The notes below the pieces were generated by a model. It saw nothing but the letters and a program-made list of their open reading frames with translations, did not search any database and had not been told where the DNA came from. From contig WPIO01000095.1 in assembly GCA_009760855.2 (NCBI GenBank), positions 1,213,001 to 1,277,000 on the forward strand: a DNA stretch of 64,000 nucleotides, given 5' to 3'. This DNA comes from Cristatella mucedo. Its lineage: Eukaryota > Bryozoa > Phylactolaemata > Cristatellidae. The position numbers and the translations under genes are program-made. Below are positions 15,613 to 28,129 of the stretch, in pieces (position 1 is the stretch's first letter; every line of letters starts with the position of its first letter).

Positions 15613-16098
15613 ACGAGAAGCAAACTAACGAATAAAGCTGTGCGGTAACCATGGTACCAGGCGTGAGAAAAATTTCGGGAACACGATGCAAAGTGAAATG
15701 GTGAACAATGATTATTCAAAAGAAATTAATCGCCATATGGCGAACCCTTGCGTTGGTCACGTTCTGGGTGCCTTCTATGTGATTTAACTGGGTAAACAAA
15801 ATCGCATGTCGGTACTTTGATGGTAGCTGGCAGCGCTTCGAGCCATCTGGCCTCTCAAATTCAAAGCTCTCTTTGTAGCCTTATCAAAAAGTCCCAATTA
15901 TTCCCTTGCGGTACATTGGCTATGGCCGTACACAAGGAATCGCTTAACAAAAATGCGTGCAAATCATAAGCACAATCGACAGAAGCCTGCTGCTTTGGGA
16001 TGCGGAAGCCGACGTTTTGTACATGGCCATGACCTTCATGCCTAGCACCACCGGACCCCCGTGTGCCGGCTCGATCTCCAGTTAATCTACCGACGCGT
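15613..16098. other. Upstream region of SDR39U1
   Basis: No exon is recognised. It probably holds the promoter and 5' UTR of SDR39U1. No TATA box or other core element stands out. Confidence 0.3.
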
Positions 16099-19000
16099 AT
16101 GGCGGTAGTTATCGGTAGGGGAGCTAAGCGTTGGAATGAGCTGTGCTCGTTGTTGCAGCTATCTCAGTTCATTTGGCTCAGTCAAGTGGCCGTCTACTGG
16201 TGCCACATTCAGAAATCAATGTAATCGTCGGTTAGGTAACCTGCATTAATCATTCCTAGGTGGCGGTACTGGCTTCATTGGTTCCCATGTAAGGAGGAAG
16301 CTCGCTTCGTGCGGCTACGAAAAGATCATATGCATCTCGCGCAGTCCGGGAAAGGATCGAATGACTTGGGTAAGAACTGCTGTTGACGATTGCTCTTCAT
16401 GGACGTTATTCAAGTCACCTGTTACCTTTTCCTTCTTTCGCAATAAGGTTCTATTTAGTGCACGCGAAGTAACCGCTGTTTATTCGTGCTAGTCTATTTG
16501 TTACTAGTGCTGTTATTGAGCAGGGTATGGCCCGAAATTAATCATGCGGATGCTCTGAACCTGAAAGGCACACAACACAGGTTGCCTCTCGAATTCATCA
16601 TCCGGGAATGCTCGACTATCTCGTGGTTCATATGAAGTTGCTGGAGAAGTACTTTCGGGAGAGATCTCGCCTCATTTTCATAAACTGTCCCAGTTTTCTC
16701 CCATGCTGTTGAGCTGTGGTGATGTTTGATCTCGAGCGACGAGTTTGAATCTCTTGTATTAGCGATTATTGTAGTTGTGAGATGTCCAAGTAATAGGTAT
16801 GATCGCCAAAGGGGCTTAGCTCAGCTATAAGCTGCTCGCACTTAAAGACCCGGGTCTTGGGTTCTTAGTCCTGCGGTGAGCAATACAAGACTGGTCGCTT
16901 CGGCAGCACGACAAACGCTAATGTTTATCTCCTTGTTCACTCCATTCAAATTGAATAGCTGGAGCATTTTATGATAACGATCCAGGATTAAGCCAAGGAG
17001 GGGACCAGACATTGACTTTACCAAGGGCTGCCGATCACAGGTAGTCTGAAAGGCCCTGGTTAGCCAAGGTTTCTGACAAATCCTTTCAGGTCGTCAGCTT
17101 TCTTAAGGTCGGTTTAGTTGGGATTCGGACTCACTGGCCCCATCTCTATGTTCATGATGGAGAGCAGGCACCTTGGTGGTGCGATGTACAGGACTGCATG
17201 CAGGCTGTTTTATTGGATAAATTTATATCCTTGCAGTCTTTGGATGCTTAGATTAAGAGTCTCACGCACACTTTGGAGCCCATAGTTAGATGCAGTATTA
17301 CTAGAAGCTTGGACTTTGCATAAATAGAACTCAGTTCTTAAAATTTCTTTATGTTGGTTATGCAAAGTGATGGCATTAGGCATACTTGACAGCACACGGC
17401 ACTCAATAGTCAATCACAAGACAGAGTCGCATGCTAGCTAACATCCACAGATGTGGCTCAAGTACAATACTGAAGCATGTGTGAAAAATATCTAATATAA
17501 TTGTTTCTTCATCTCCGCACTGTGGCATTTGCCCACAGGTTTGTTTTAGCTGGTTTTGGTATTCTATCACTGTCTGAAGGTTTTATTTGCATTTTTGGTC
17601 GATGTTAATTTTTCCCTACCACGTATGAACACATGCTTTTGTGGTACATGTAAGCTAACTTGTTAAGAGTGGCACCACTTCATCTCTCTGAGTATGCTAG
17701 GCAGACTTTCTGCTGTATTTTATGTCCACATTCGTGCGCCGTCGGCAGTGAGCTCGCAGAGGAGCGGCAGCTGGTCTGTTCCGGCTGCTGCCCACTGCTG
17801 AGAGGTGTACCGAGCTGTCATGATGCTTCGAGCGCTCGTGCACGCCTGTCCGTATCTTCTCGGACCTCTCAGCAGAGCCCTTGCTGGGAGACGACCCGAG
17901 CAGTCGACCCGTGCTGTCCGACCTCTGGGTTTGTAGGGCGAGCTCTCGAGACGTGGATTACCTGAGAACTGCAAGGCAGTGGTCAACCTTGCAGGTGCAA
18001 ATCTCTTTTGGCCTCTGCAAAGGTAAGCCGTGTAGCCGGTGTGGCTGCACATGATTCACCCCCCCCCCATGAGAGGGGAGAAGCGGTAGCATTAGCATGC
18101 AGCAGGGGCCTGAACGGTGACACAGTTCTCGCAGCCAGTCGGGCCTGCTGCCTTCGGCTCTGAGCTGGTTGCTGTCCCCAGGTTTGGACTCGGTCAGCGC
18201 ACTTGTAGTTGACCTCCGTTAGAATACAGCATTTGCATTTGGCCATCCCTTTTCCATCTATTCTCATTGTCTTCGCAACAAGATGACCGATGTGATCTTC
18301 TCCTTGCCGGCGATCATTAGGTATTTATATTCAACCTTTTTGGCCTCTGAATGTTCGCTTGGCAATAGACAATGTCCGTTTGGAAAGCATTCTAATGTCA
18401 GGTAAAGCGAATGAGTCCAGTGGGCGTTTTTTGTGACAATCCACTCTACTGCCTACCATGCTGGTGGGTGTGTGTTTTGTGGTGTCTGCTCTTCTACTGT
18501 GCTACTATGACTAGAGGGAGGGGTAGAGCGATGCGCTGCATAGATGTACACGGCCATGTGAGCTTGGTCCACAATTTGTCGAGAGCAAAATGAAGCAAGA
18601 GCAGGCACTCTTGCACTCGTTGCATCCTATCTTGCACTCGTTAGTCCTAACAGAAGCGCCGACTCATCACTGTGAGGCAAGGCCCTACCTCATACCCCTT
18701 TTGATGAAATAGGTTCCTTTCCATAAACATTCAAGCCGGAGTGGGTGAGCGACACCAAAAAATACTAGCTGATTTAACAGCCTCGTTTGAATAGCAGCAG
18801 AACAGCCTTAAGACGACGTGGCAACAAGGGATCGCTCACTGCAGGATTCGAACCCACGACCTCGGGCCCTCGGTCGTGAAGAGCAACCACCTTACCTAGT
18901 GGGCTATCTCGGCAGCCCCCTGCGCACTCTGTGGGTGGCCTTACGGCGTCTGTGGCAGCCACTCGTGCTTACAGCACTCGTGCTTACAGCTTTGTAATGT

Positions 19001-20809
19001 GATGCTGTATGGGGAGCACGGGCGAAAGGCCATGTGAGCAGCATCGCTAGCGAATACCAACATCGAAGTGACATTGCGCATGACAGCTTTTACACAGCAG
19101 AACTATTCTTACTTCTATCTAATCGCAGAAAGGTACACATGCTCTGCGCTTTTACTCGGGACTGCACCCGCACGAACTGGGAGAGTCGTGAATTGGCAGC
19201 AGCTATGTAATGGCCACCGAACATCCGTTGCTGCCTGTGATCACCCCGTGCGGTATCGGAAGAGGCCATGGTACATTTTCGACTGTCTATGCATGCAGAA
19301 TCTCGGCAGATGTTTCTTGCCCTTACGTAGGTGGACGGCCGAATTTAAGCAGGAATTGGTCAGCAGCCGGGTGGAGACCACTCGTGCGCTGGCCAGAGCT
19401 ATCGAGAGAAGTGCGGCACCTCCGGCTGTGTTCGTGCTAGTGTCTGCGGTCGGCAAGTACACGAGCGCTCAGTCGAAAGAAATGGGGCACTTGTCGGCAT
19501 GAGGGTCTGGACGCTTGTGGGCAACATAAGTGTTAGTCGCACCGGCTTCTCTTCCCAGGTTACTATGGTACGAGCGCGACTAAAGAGTTCACGGAAGACT
19601 CTCCTCCTGCCAAAGACTTTTTTGCAGACCTGTGCGTTCAGAACGAGAACGCCACCAAGACCAGCTTAGGCGACAGCCTCAGGACGGTCGTCGTGAGGTC
19701 AGGTGAGTGGAAGAAGTAGCACGAATAGATGAATCTGCGCTCGCAGCACTCAAATGGCTGCTCATGCTCGCCCGAGCGGTGCGCCCATGTCGTGTGCACC
19801 AGTGCGCCTGTGAAAGGGAGCCACCGAAGACGTGACCACTCACGATGGGTTTTAGACATTAGATAAAGAGTTCTATCCTGCCACTTGCTAAACCTAGGCT
19901 TTCTGTTGCAAACTGTGCACGCAGGCTTCGCTGGCCACCACAGTTCTTCGGCTGGCGTTTGCAGCCAGTGGCACATGACGTGCTTGAGTAGTACTCCAGC
20001 GCTACTTCGGGAGCCGCATTGCTCGGCTGCTTGCTTTCGGACGGCGTTTCTCCCACTCAGGGAGCTCGTCCTCCCAAGCCTTTGTTTCTATGTGTGCGGC
20101 CTTAACCCCATCTCTTCTTGCCTCCATATTGCAAGAGGGCTGCATGCAGAAAGAGGCTTGTAGGGTGGGGGTAGAGAGATAAAGAGAAAGAGAAGCTAGA
20201 CACGTCATGCAGGCCCCATGGTTATATTAATAATAATGATAATACATTTATAGTAATAATACATTTGGTTAGATTGCTTTTTGGATAGCTCATGTATAGG
20301 AAACTGTGTGCTTTGCTCGTCGGCGACTGGGCTGACCTGCGCGAACGCTTTTCCGCGAACTTTCCGCAGGCCTTCCGCTCGGCCGAGACGGCGGAGCCAT
20401 GATGGGCATGTACTACCCGTTCTTCTTCGGCGTCGGTGGGAGGATCGGCAGCGGCAAGCAGTGGTTCCCGTGGATACACATCGCCGACATGGCCGGCATC
20501 GTCGTGCACGCCATCGAGAGCAGCCACGTTCGAGGCGTGCTCAACGGCGTCGCGCCAGAGCCGGCGACCAACGAGCAGTTCACGAGCGCGTTCGCACGGG
20601 CGCTCTGGCGGCCGGCCTTGCTGCCCGTGCCCGAGTTCGTCGTCAAAGCACTGCTGCATGAGGAGCGCGCTCGCGTCGTGCTTGAGGGGCAGCGAGTCGT
20701 GCCACGGCGCACACTCGAGAGCGGCTATAAGTACTGCATGCCCGACTTGAGGTCTGCCTGCGCAGACCTCAGCCACTTCATCTACAACGACCAGCACTTC
20801 GGGCGCTGA
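16099..20809 (+). CDS. SDR39U1: Epimerase family protein SDR39U1 (6 exons, 305 aa)
   Basis: Atypical short-chain dehydrogenase/reductase with an NAD(P)-binding Rossmann fold and a C-terminal DUF1731-type region. Its substrate is not established. Exons: 16099-16114, 16260-16369, 17937-18022, 19331-19452, 19559-19702, 20370-20809, total 918 nt with matching phases. The tiny first exon gives MAVVI, and the join makes the nucleotide loop GGGTGFIGS (residues 6-14). Later family landmarks: AVVNLAGAN, the SSRVETT block, VLVSAVGYYG across an exon join, RTVVVRSG, GGRIGSGKQWFPWIHIAD, LNGVAPEPATN, and RVVLEGQRVVPRRTL near the end. The intron after 19452 uses a GC donor (G|GCAAGT); only this border gives the conserved AVGYYG reading. 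The last exon is GC-rich, so the other strand and frames stay open by chance. Length is close to the human protein. Confidence 0.93.
16812..16890 (+). repeat. SINE family B-like head, SDR39U1 intron 2
   Basis: The tRNA-like start 'ggggcttagctcagctataag' resembles a pol III A box. It is followed by a weak B box ('gggttcttagtcc') and 'gcggtgagcaata'. The 3' signature of the family is not visible, so this is a truncated or diverged copy. Confidence 0.45.
18767..18922 (-). repeat. SINE family B copy, SDR39U1 intron 3
   Basis: In minus orientation the 3' signature 'ctgatttaacagcctcgttt' starts at 18769. The B box appears as 'ggattcgaaccca' near 18843, and the A-box region lies in 'cctagtgggctatctcggc' near 18894-18915. 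A well-preserved copy. Confidence 0.8.
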
Positions 20810-22204
20810 CGGCGCTCTGCTCGACGCTGTGCCCTCGTGCCTTTCGCACGAGGCAGCCGTCGTTTTCCTTATTTGCTTGCTTGCTTGCCCGGACTTGCCC
20901 AAACTAAGCTAGACCGGCTCGCCTCTGCCAATGTGGCATGCCGATGGCAAGCAGCTGTCTCTTTGGTGCGTCTTCGAATGCTCGTCCCCGTAAAGTGTGT
21001 TGTTGCCTGACCCGTGTGAGACACGGTGTGCAGCAAGAGAGTTCACTCAGTTTGGAACCTTCGAGTTCATCGCTTTAATGGCATGGCTTTTCAAATGGTA
21101 TTGCAAAGCCAGCTAGCATATACTTGGGGAAATCGCAGGTCAGCGTAGCTTCTTGGCCCGATGCATTTGTTAGCTGAAGCGTCACAGCACTCCTCAATAG
21201 TCATTACCTGATGATCTGGTTTGAACTGCCTTTCGAGTGTTCGAGCACGTGCACCGAGCAAGTACACACCAACAGAGCATTAGCAAGCCAGTAGCTCGCC
21301 TGTGCAAACGAGCACTTGCATTGTGTAGGGCAGCTTTGCGAACACCCAGTGAGAGTATTCTGCTTTGTGAATGCACTAACTGGAGTGAGAACGTTTTATC
21401 GAGCCATCAGCCACAATGTCTTCGCCTCAACCTCGTGGTACCTGAGCTACAAACTATCGTCGTGCAAACTTGGGCCTCAGCAAAATGCTTGTAACTAAGA
21501 CTCGGCACGCAAGATCCGAAAGCCATCAGAAATGTTTCGAGTTAGACCTGTTAGACAAGTGTGCTTCACTCGTCCGTCACTTGACTGCCGTGTACAACAA
21601 AGGACACTACTATATTTTACAAAACGTATATATTCAATTAGCTATAGATCCGAACACTTTTCTCACCTATTTTGGCAGCTTTCGGGGTAACTAGCGACTA
21701 GCGCCCAGCATTGTGCGAGTCAATGTTTAAAGTAAGGTCAAAGAAGCGATTCTATAGACAAAATGTGAGGTGGCTTGGCTTGAGTTAGTCGTACAACTTC
21801 ACCACATAGGCCTTCGACAACGTTTGGGCCCAGAGCTCGGCCACTTCAACAGCACGACTCGCTCAAAGCTAATGTTGAATTGAAAATATTAAACTTTAGT
21901 CGTTTTCGTCGTTGGTAGACAGTTAGCGAAGATTGATGAGCAGTGGTGTAACTTGTAAGTTGGGGTGCTCACGATAGATAAGCATAGCTGCCAGGTTTTG
22001 CACCAACTTTTGGCGTTTTAGCGCATCAGCTGTCAAACGTCCACAATTGGCTACGCGACTGCGTATGACAAAAGCTTCGTATCATCTTTTGCAGACGAAA
22101 TTACAGATTGGCTCAAGTTTAGATATTTTATTCTAACGCCGTGCCAAGGATTAAGGCCAGTTGGTTACCTCAAAGCTTGCGTAAATAAAGCTCAGTCATA
22201 TTTG
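20810..22204. other. SDR39U1 3' flank and intergenic
   Basis: Likely includes the SDR39U1 3' UTR. No clear AATAAA was found close to the stop. Nothing else recognised. Confidence 0.3.
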
Positions 22205-22290
22205 CAGCAGCTTTCTCGAGCCCCGAGGCATATGTGAAGCGCCTGAATAGGGATTAAGTTCTCTTGGGGCGCTATATAAATGAATATATA
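22205..22290 (+). repeat. SINE family A, 3' half
   Basis: This starts in the B-box region ('ctcgagccccgag') and runs through 'gcatatgtgaagcgcctgaatagggattaagttctcttggggcgctatataaatga', then a short (TA)n. The head is missing or unrecognisable. Confidence 0.7.
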
Positions 22291-23365
22291 TATATGTATA
22301 TTGCAAAACCTGCCAAGAAATAAATGTCGAACTCGTGCACGCTACGAAAGTGACTCGTTAAATGCACACAACCTCAGCTAACCATCACTGCGTTCGGTCA
22401 CAATGCTTTAAACTGCACTAGCAAAATTGTAAGGTACAAGTATTTCTCTTCGTGTTTGAAGGCCTGCTAGTTTTTTTCGCCCCAACGCTTCCTTGGCCCG
22501 ATTGAGAACAGACGTAAGCTTACTGAATGGACGACAAGCACCGCTTAGCCTACTAGCTTCGTAGGTCAAGCAAGTTCGAGCTTGTGGTCAAGTAATGATA
22601 AGGTTTGCTGACGGACTGTTCTATTAACTGCCGGGACACCTTAGTGCGTTCAGTTAGCCCCCCCCCATGCTTAGCCTTGACATTCGCACTCTGTTCTGGT
22701 AGAACGAGCTTTCACCTTGGTTGCTATGGGACGTACGGCTACGTGGCATTTTATTCGCTCTCATGAACGGTTGCACTATTGGATATGGTGCTGTCAATAC
22801 ACAACTGTAACACGTCGCAATACGAAGGCATGGCCAGGTTCGTAGGATTTTTTTCTTCGCGATACGATCATTGTTCTTTAAGGGTGATCTAACGTTTCCA
22901 TTCAACTGCGTAAGCACTTATTTCAAAATACAACGTGGCCAGGATATATCTGCCGCGTACACTGAAAAAAACAATTTTGCCTTGAGCAAGGAACGATCCC
23001 TCATCCGAAGTGTTACCACGGAAGCGATTTAACCGATTCTGCTATCGAGGCTACTTATACGTAGACTTGGCGGAGAGGGTATTATACAGATTTGGCTTTA
23101 AATTACCTTTTCCGCTCACGATTAAGAGTCCGTGAGTACTGCATAATTGAACGTTTACATCTATAGTTGCACATTTTGGTGCCTAGTGGTTACCAGGCCT
23201 GCTGCGGTTGCCATCTGAGAGGGTATAAGCTACACGACTCTCGTAGGTCCAAACAAGTAGGGAGACCAAAGCGAGCGTCTACTGCGGCATCATCGGAAAC
23301 CGTGGACCAGGCACTCTCTGCTTTTACATTCTTGAGGTTGAACTTTCTCAAGATCGACAATGCAT

Positions 23366-23660
23366 AATAATAATGCATTTAATACAGTGCCTTCGGAGGA
23401 CTTAATCACTTTCTAGGCACTTAACAGCTGCTGCAAAGGTAGCACGATCGAGTAGTTAATTGTAGCATGCTCATAAACAACAAGAATACAATCGTTAGGG
23501 GTGACATGCACAAGGTCAGCATGCAAGTATGGTTAGTGGCAGCATGCACAGTGTCAGCACGAATAAGCAAACAACCGACGAATCGCATGGACCCACTAAA
23601 TGCTGCAATAAATAGATGCTTTTTAAGTTTCTTTTTACAGGTCGTCAAGTCTATGTGACA
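23366..23660 (-). mobile_element. CR1-like LINE family 1, minus-strand 3' fragment
   Basis: The 3' UTR of family 1 on the minus strand: (TAA)n-type end at 23366-23376, 'cactttctaggcact' near 23410, 'gtgacatgcacaaggtcagcatgca' near 23500-23525, and the last residues of the RT frame near 23600-23655. It is truncated at the 5' side. Confidence 0.75.
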
Positions 23661-24593
23661 ATGAAGGCTATTAAAAATCCAAATGCCCGTTTGGCACGGT
23701 AAATTTTAAAGTTGAAAATTGCTGTAAGGGTGCTTAGAGAGGCGCTTGCTTATACCTTGGAAAAAGTCCTACATGACAACTTTCTTATTGGCATGCTTTC
23801 CGCCGCATGGTCTAGAGATAGTATTTCGACTCGCATTGTCGGCGGGCGTGCATCACAAAGACCTGCCTCTCGTGAAAGGTAGCAATCTTTGTTGTAATAC
23901 GACTCAAGGCCCACATACTGGCTCCATAAAGAAACTAAAGCCATTCGTAAGATCCATGAATCCGCATTAAGTATCTACGTGGCATTTTCGTGACATAATA
24001 AATCTTGAGGTGTCTAGGAAGCCTGAATTAAAAACCATCATCTAAACGCAAAAAAGGGAAGAAGGATGAACGTTGATATTATTTTTTGCTTCTTCACGTA
24101 CATGTGTTTCCTGATTTTTTAATTTATATTTACTTTTGCTTGTTAGCCACAAACCTTTGACACTTTTAAGTCACATCGCTGACTGTTACCGTAGGAAGCA
24201 AACTTGCGGAAGCGACTGTCGGTTATAATGATGGTTTAGAAATGTTGCTCTTAGTTCGCCCATTACCAATAAAGCGAACAGCCAAATATCGTTTTCTTTT
24301 CTCAAATCACAGAAGTACAGTCAGGCACGTCCAAATAAAGAGAAGGTTGATGATCAAACTCATTTCAATTTTCAACAGCGACGAGTTCCAGCGAAGAGAT
24401 TGTTGCAGAAAAACCATTTTCACTCTCGCATTGATTGACACATGATCGAGCCGAAATAAGCCTCGCAGATTTTAAAGAGATCTGTTCTTGAATCTCGCAG
24501 TATTTACGACATAGTGTTTCATGTCTTTACTGACCGTACTCCTTACTTCTGGAGCTACCATTGCCTTGAGATTGTCGCTGCTGGCGATAGTGC

Positions 24594-25324
24594 TGTACCC
24601 CGGCTAGGTTCGGTTGGCTGGGACCGGACGGCTGTAATGAGGGTAAGGGTCACCGGCCAGGCCGGGGTCGGACCGACGGCATGGGCGGGTGTGCGGTGAC
24701 GTGAGGACACCGGGGCTCTTGGGTAGAAGAAGTTGGCCGAGTAAGTCGTGGTGTTGGAGGCTCCTGGTCTCACGGAGTTATGCACTTGGATGGTTGCAGG
24801 CGTGCTCCGGCGATGCGGCCACGCACGCAAGGCAATGATTACCCAAGGTCCGAGCTGGATATCTCGCTCGTTGTTACGGTTTGTATATTCCGCATTCCCC
24901 GCGTAGCGTGTTCGTGCCCCCCCCGTGAGTTGCCGTCTTTCGGCGGAAGCTCTTGACTGTGGTGGACGTCGACTCCGACTTGGTAAGCAGTGACTCAGCT
25001 AGCCGGATCGTTTACGGTGTACGCTCGTACTGTTGGATTCGGACTCGGTACAACGGCAGGACCGTGGAAGCCGACTGACCAACTAACACGTTTGTTCGCG
25101 CTTGCTGCGTCGTCTTGCGCCCCTATAGTGTACTTTGTTTAGGACCCTCCATGTAAACTTGTTTAGTTCCCCTGTTTATGTAGGCTCATGCGATATTTTA
25201 AAGAGGTCTAACCTGACGGCCGCTCGTCTTACCCTAGCTCAGCGGCATGGCGAGCGTCAGCGTGGCCGGAGTATGGCGGTGCTTGGCGGGAAATAACCTC
25301 TGACCCCTGGAGAACTCGGCTACA
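24594..25324 (+). mobile_element. LTR-like repeat, long copy (731 bp)
   Basis: Bounded by TGTACC...GGCTACA (TG...CA ends). It is similar along much of its length to 26289-26740. Shared blocks include 'ggttggctgggac', 'gagttatgcacttggatgg', 'ctcgttgttacgg', 'gcgatatt(t/a)taaagaggt' (a TATA-like segment) and 'cttaccctagctc(a/g)gcggc'. No gag or pol frame lies beside it, so it would be a solo LTR or a non-autonomous element. I see no clean target duplication (gtgc before, gtga after). Confidence 0.5.
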
Positions 25325-26288
25325 GTGATAATCCCTGTAAAAAAACGCTGTACAACGTCCGCGCGGATGGGCATCGGTCTAGCAGCCCTTTAGCGTTATG
25401 TAAAAAAAATAGTTGAACCCCTCCTGAAATGAACCGGGTATTTATACACGTTATTTATACACGTTTTCATTACAACGAACCGTCCATATCGTAATACTAG
25501 GCATTGGTAGTTTATAAGCTAATTCGACATTGAGTCAGAAACAGTGACCGGATGAGGTGATCTCGTTTGGGCTGTTTCAGTGCTATCTTGTGGAAGTTAC
25601 GGCGATATGAATTATAAATGCATATACAGAGAATTCTTAGGTTAAAGCTGTACACTACACGTGTAGCTAAGGAGTCTTGCAGTATCAGTTGCTCTTGCTT
25701 GCAACTCATGAAGCTACTAAGCCAGCAGACAAAAAGCGATGTCAGTCGGCGTGGATGTGGGCTCGTTGCTACCCTCTATTATTAGTTCACAGAATTACCG
25801 GGAAGCACTAGAGAGCCTTGGATGTGTAGCGCCTTGCTGGCCTTGGCTTAATTTTAGTGCGAACAAGAGTAGTTCGGAGGCGGGCAAGAACTCCTTTATC
25901 CTGGAACAGTGAGCCAGAGAGGAGCACCAGTGCGGTTAGAGAGCAAGAGCTTAAGAGCAAGCCAGGAAGCTCTGAGACCAGCCGTGGCGATTCGGCCTTT
26001 AGAAATGGTCCGATACCCGTGGGAGCTGCTGATTGATGTTGGCTGGCCTGTCAACCTCCGCCATCACTCTTTCCAAAAAGAATCATCTGGAACCCATTCG
26101 GCATTCAAGCTGGACAGAGGTGCCTGGCATTCCAGTGGCCTAGTGACGGTATCGATTCCTTACTGTAATGGGTCACGGTGTCGGGCCCAATACCACTAAG
26201 CTAATTAATTATATTAGCCAGCGTATATTCTTTGTAGTTGTCAGCTTTGGCTAAACTCATTCTGTATAGGGCGCCTGTATTATGACTA
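25325..26288. other. Spacer between the two LTR-like repeats
   Basis: A 96-codon open frame (25909-26199, plus) has no recognised domain. No reverse transcriptase, protease or integrase motif is seen in any frame, so the two flanking repeats do not enclose an autonomous element. Confidence 0.35.
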
Positions 26289-26740
26289 TGTATCCGGGCT
26301 GGGTTCGGTTGGCTGGGACGGGACTGTGGTGTGATGGGAGGTCGCCAGCTAGGCCTGGTCTGACTGATGGTCAAAGCCGGATGTTCGGTGACGAGAGGTC
26401 ACCGGGGGTCTTGTGGTGGAAGTGACTAAGTCGGACGCTCCCGGTTTCACCAAGTTATGCACCTGGATGGGTACAGGCGTTCTCCGGCGTGCGGTCACTC
26501 ACGCAAGGCGACGAGTACCCAAGGCCCCAGCAGAGCAATATAGCAAGCTCGTTGTTACGGCTTGTCCATAGTTTACATTTATGTAGTATCCTCCCTGTAG
26601 ACTTGTTTACTTCCTCTGTTGTTGGTGCATGCGATATTATAAAGAGGTTTAACATACCGACGCTCTTCTTACCCTAGCTCGGCGGCAGCTTGGCCCGAGC
26701 ATGGCAGGAAATAGCCTCAAACCCCTGAATCTGGGCTACA
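26289..26740 (+). mobile_element. LTR-like repeat, internally deleted copy (452 bp)
   Basis: Second, same-strand copy of the 24.6-kb repeat, bounded by TGTATCC...GGGCTACA. Compared with the first copy it lacks a block of about 230 bp (roughly 24893-25125 there). The rest aligns in order. The 964 bp between the copies does not look like retroelement coding sequence. Confidence 0.5.
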
Positions 26741-27315
26741 ATAATGTGCGACAGCTTCTGCAGCTGGCCACATCTTTAGCGATTGCTTCCCAGCTACAGG
26801 AGCCGATGCCACACATATCCCTATGAATTTGTCGTCTCTGCTTGAGCTTAGAAGATGACTTTACACTTAACGATATAATTTCAGTCATAAAGCTGCTTGC
26901 ACCGAAAGGTATATTTCTGCCAAAATATGCCCCAAAGCGACATAGTCAACGACAAGAACACACTGCTAATGCGATTTATAATTCAAGAATGATGAAATAT
27001 TTTCCTATATGTGTCGTTTTGTTTAATTTATGGCACTGCCCCTGATCGTTGGACGAGTGGGCTGTGACACTCGATGTGGTATGTGGTCGGTATGTGCTAT
27101 TACCGATTGTTCTGACAAGGAAGTCGTAGGCACTGGGGAAGGGGGGCAGTTCGGTCGGCGAGAGGGGCGAAGAGAGTTGTGCTTCACCCTGCTCCGTGTG
27201 TAGTGGAATAAACTGGTGGTGTTGCTCGGCGGCTGGCTTTCCGTGCTGTTCGCGACGGCAATCGAGCTGCAATATGCATATACATACACACCAATATGTA
27301 TGCGTATACGTACTA

Positions 27316-27465
27316 GTAAAGCTGGTTTGGTCTCGCGTTTAAGGTGCTCGCCCCGACCAAGGTCTGACTGAAGTCGTGGGCTCGAGCCCCGAGGCATATG
27401 TGAAGCGCCTGAATAGAGATTAAGGTCTCTTGGGGCGCTATATAAATAAATTATATTTTATATAT
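27316..27465 (+). repeat. SINE family A copy (best-preserved head)
   Basis: The tRNA-like head 'gctggtttggtctcgcgtttaaggtgctcgcc' (A-box region) and 'gggctcgagcccc' (B box) are followed by 'gcatatgtgaagcgcctgaatagagattaaggtctcttggggcgctatataaat' and an AT-rich end. Confidence 0.8.
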
Positions 27466-28129
27466 AAATGAACTATATAAACATACCAATTTGCAAACAA
27501 TCTACTTAAATATCTGCAAGTATTAGTTTCTAAGCCCATCTTTGTCGGCCAGTCATGATGCAACATCTCTTATATACGTATATGTATGTGCATTGCCTAA
27601 ATTTGGGCTAGTAGTCATACATTCCTGTCAGCCAAGCATTAGTGAAGGCTGTTTTTATTATCTTCTTCATCTACAGTTTTTGGTTAGTACCAATGCACGG
27701 AGCAAGCACAGCGAAATCGCAGATTAAAACATCCATAACGGAAGGAGCAAAGAAACGATTAAAGTACTTTCTACATAGAGCTAACACGTGCTAACGATTT
27801 AATCACAAACAGCCAAAAATAAAGATGCATGTAGTGAGCATTGCCAATGCACAGCATTAGCTAAGCCCTTAGCAGTGTGTTTGATGGCACTAAACTAGCA
27901 CCTTGGATCTTTTGCATCGGCTAGTTGCTCTAGCTGCTAGGCCAAGGCTTAAAGAAAGGTTATGATTCTCTCAATGTGGGCTGGCTAAGGGGGCCAGTTC
28001 CGGGCTGCTACAGCTGCTCAAGCCCCACCCATTCTGCTAAGAACACTGACCTCCGAAAGACAGGTACCCGACCTCGGAGGGCGAGACCAACCTCGGAGGG
28101 TGGGTGGGGGTAGAAAACGTTCTAGCAAT
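27466..28129. other. Intergenic, nothing recognised
   Basis: AT-rich sequence with no convincing exon or repeat family that I could identify. Confidence 0.35.

Noticed and set aside
20222-20902. 226-codon open frame on the minus strand
   Set aside because: It is antisense to the last SDR39U1 exon, whose GC-rich codons keep other frames open. The plus strand has clear family conservation.
24514-24830. Protein-coding frames in the GC-rich stretch near 24.6 kb
   Set aside because: The frames are not kept in the second copy of the repeat at 26.3 kb, so they are not under coding constraint.
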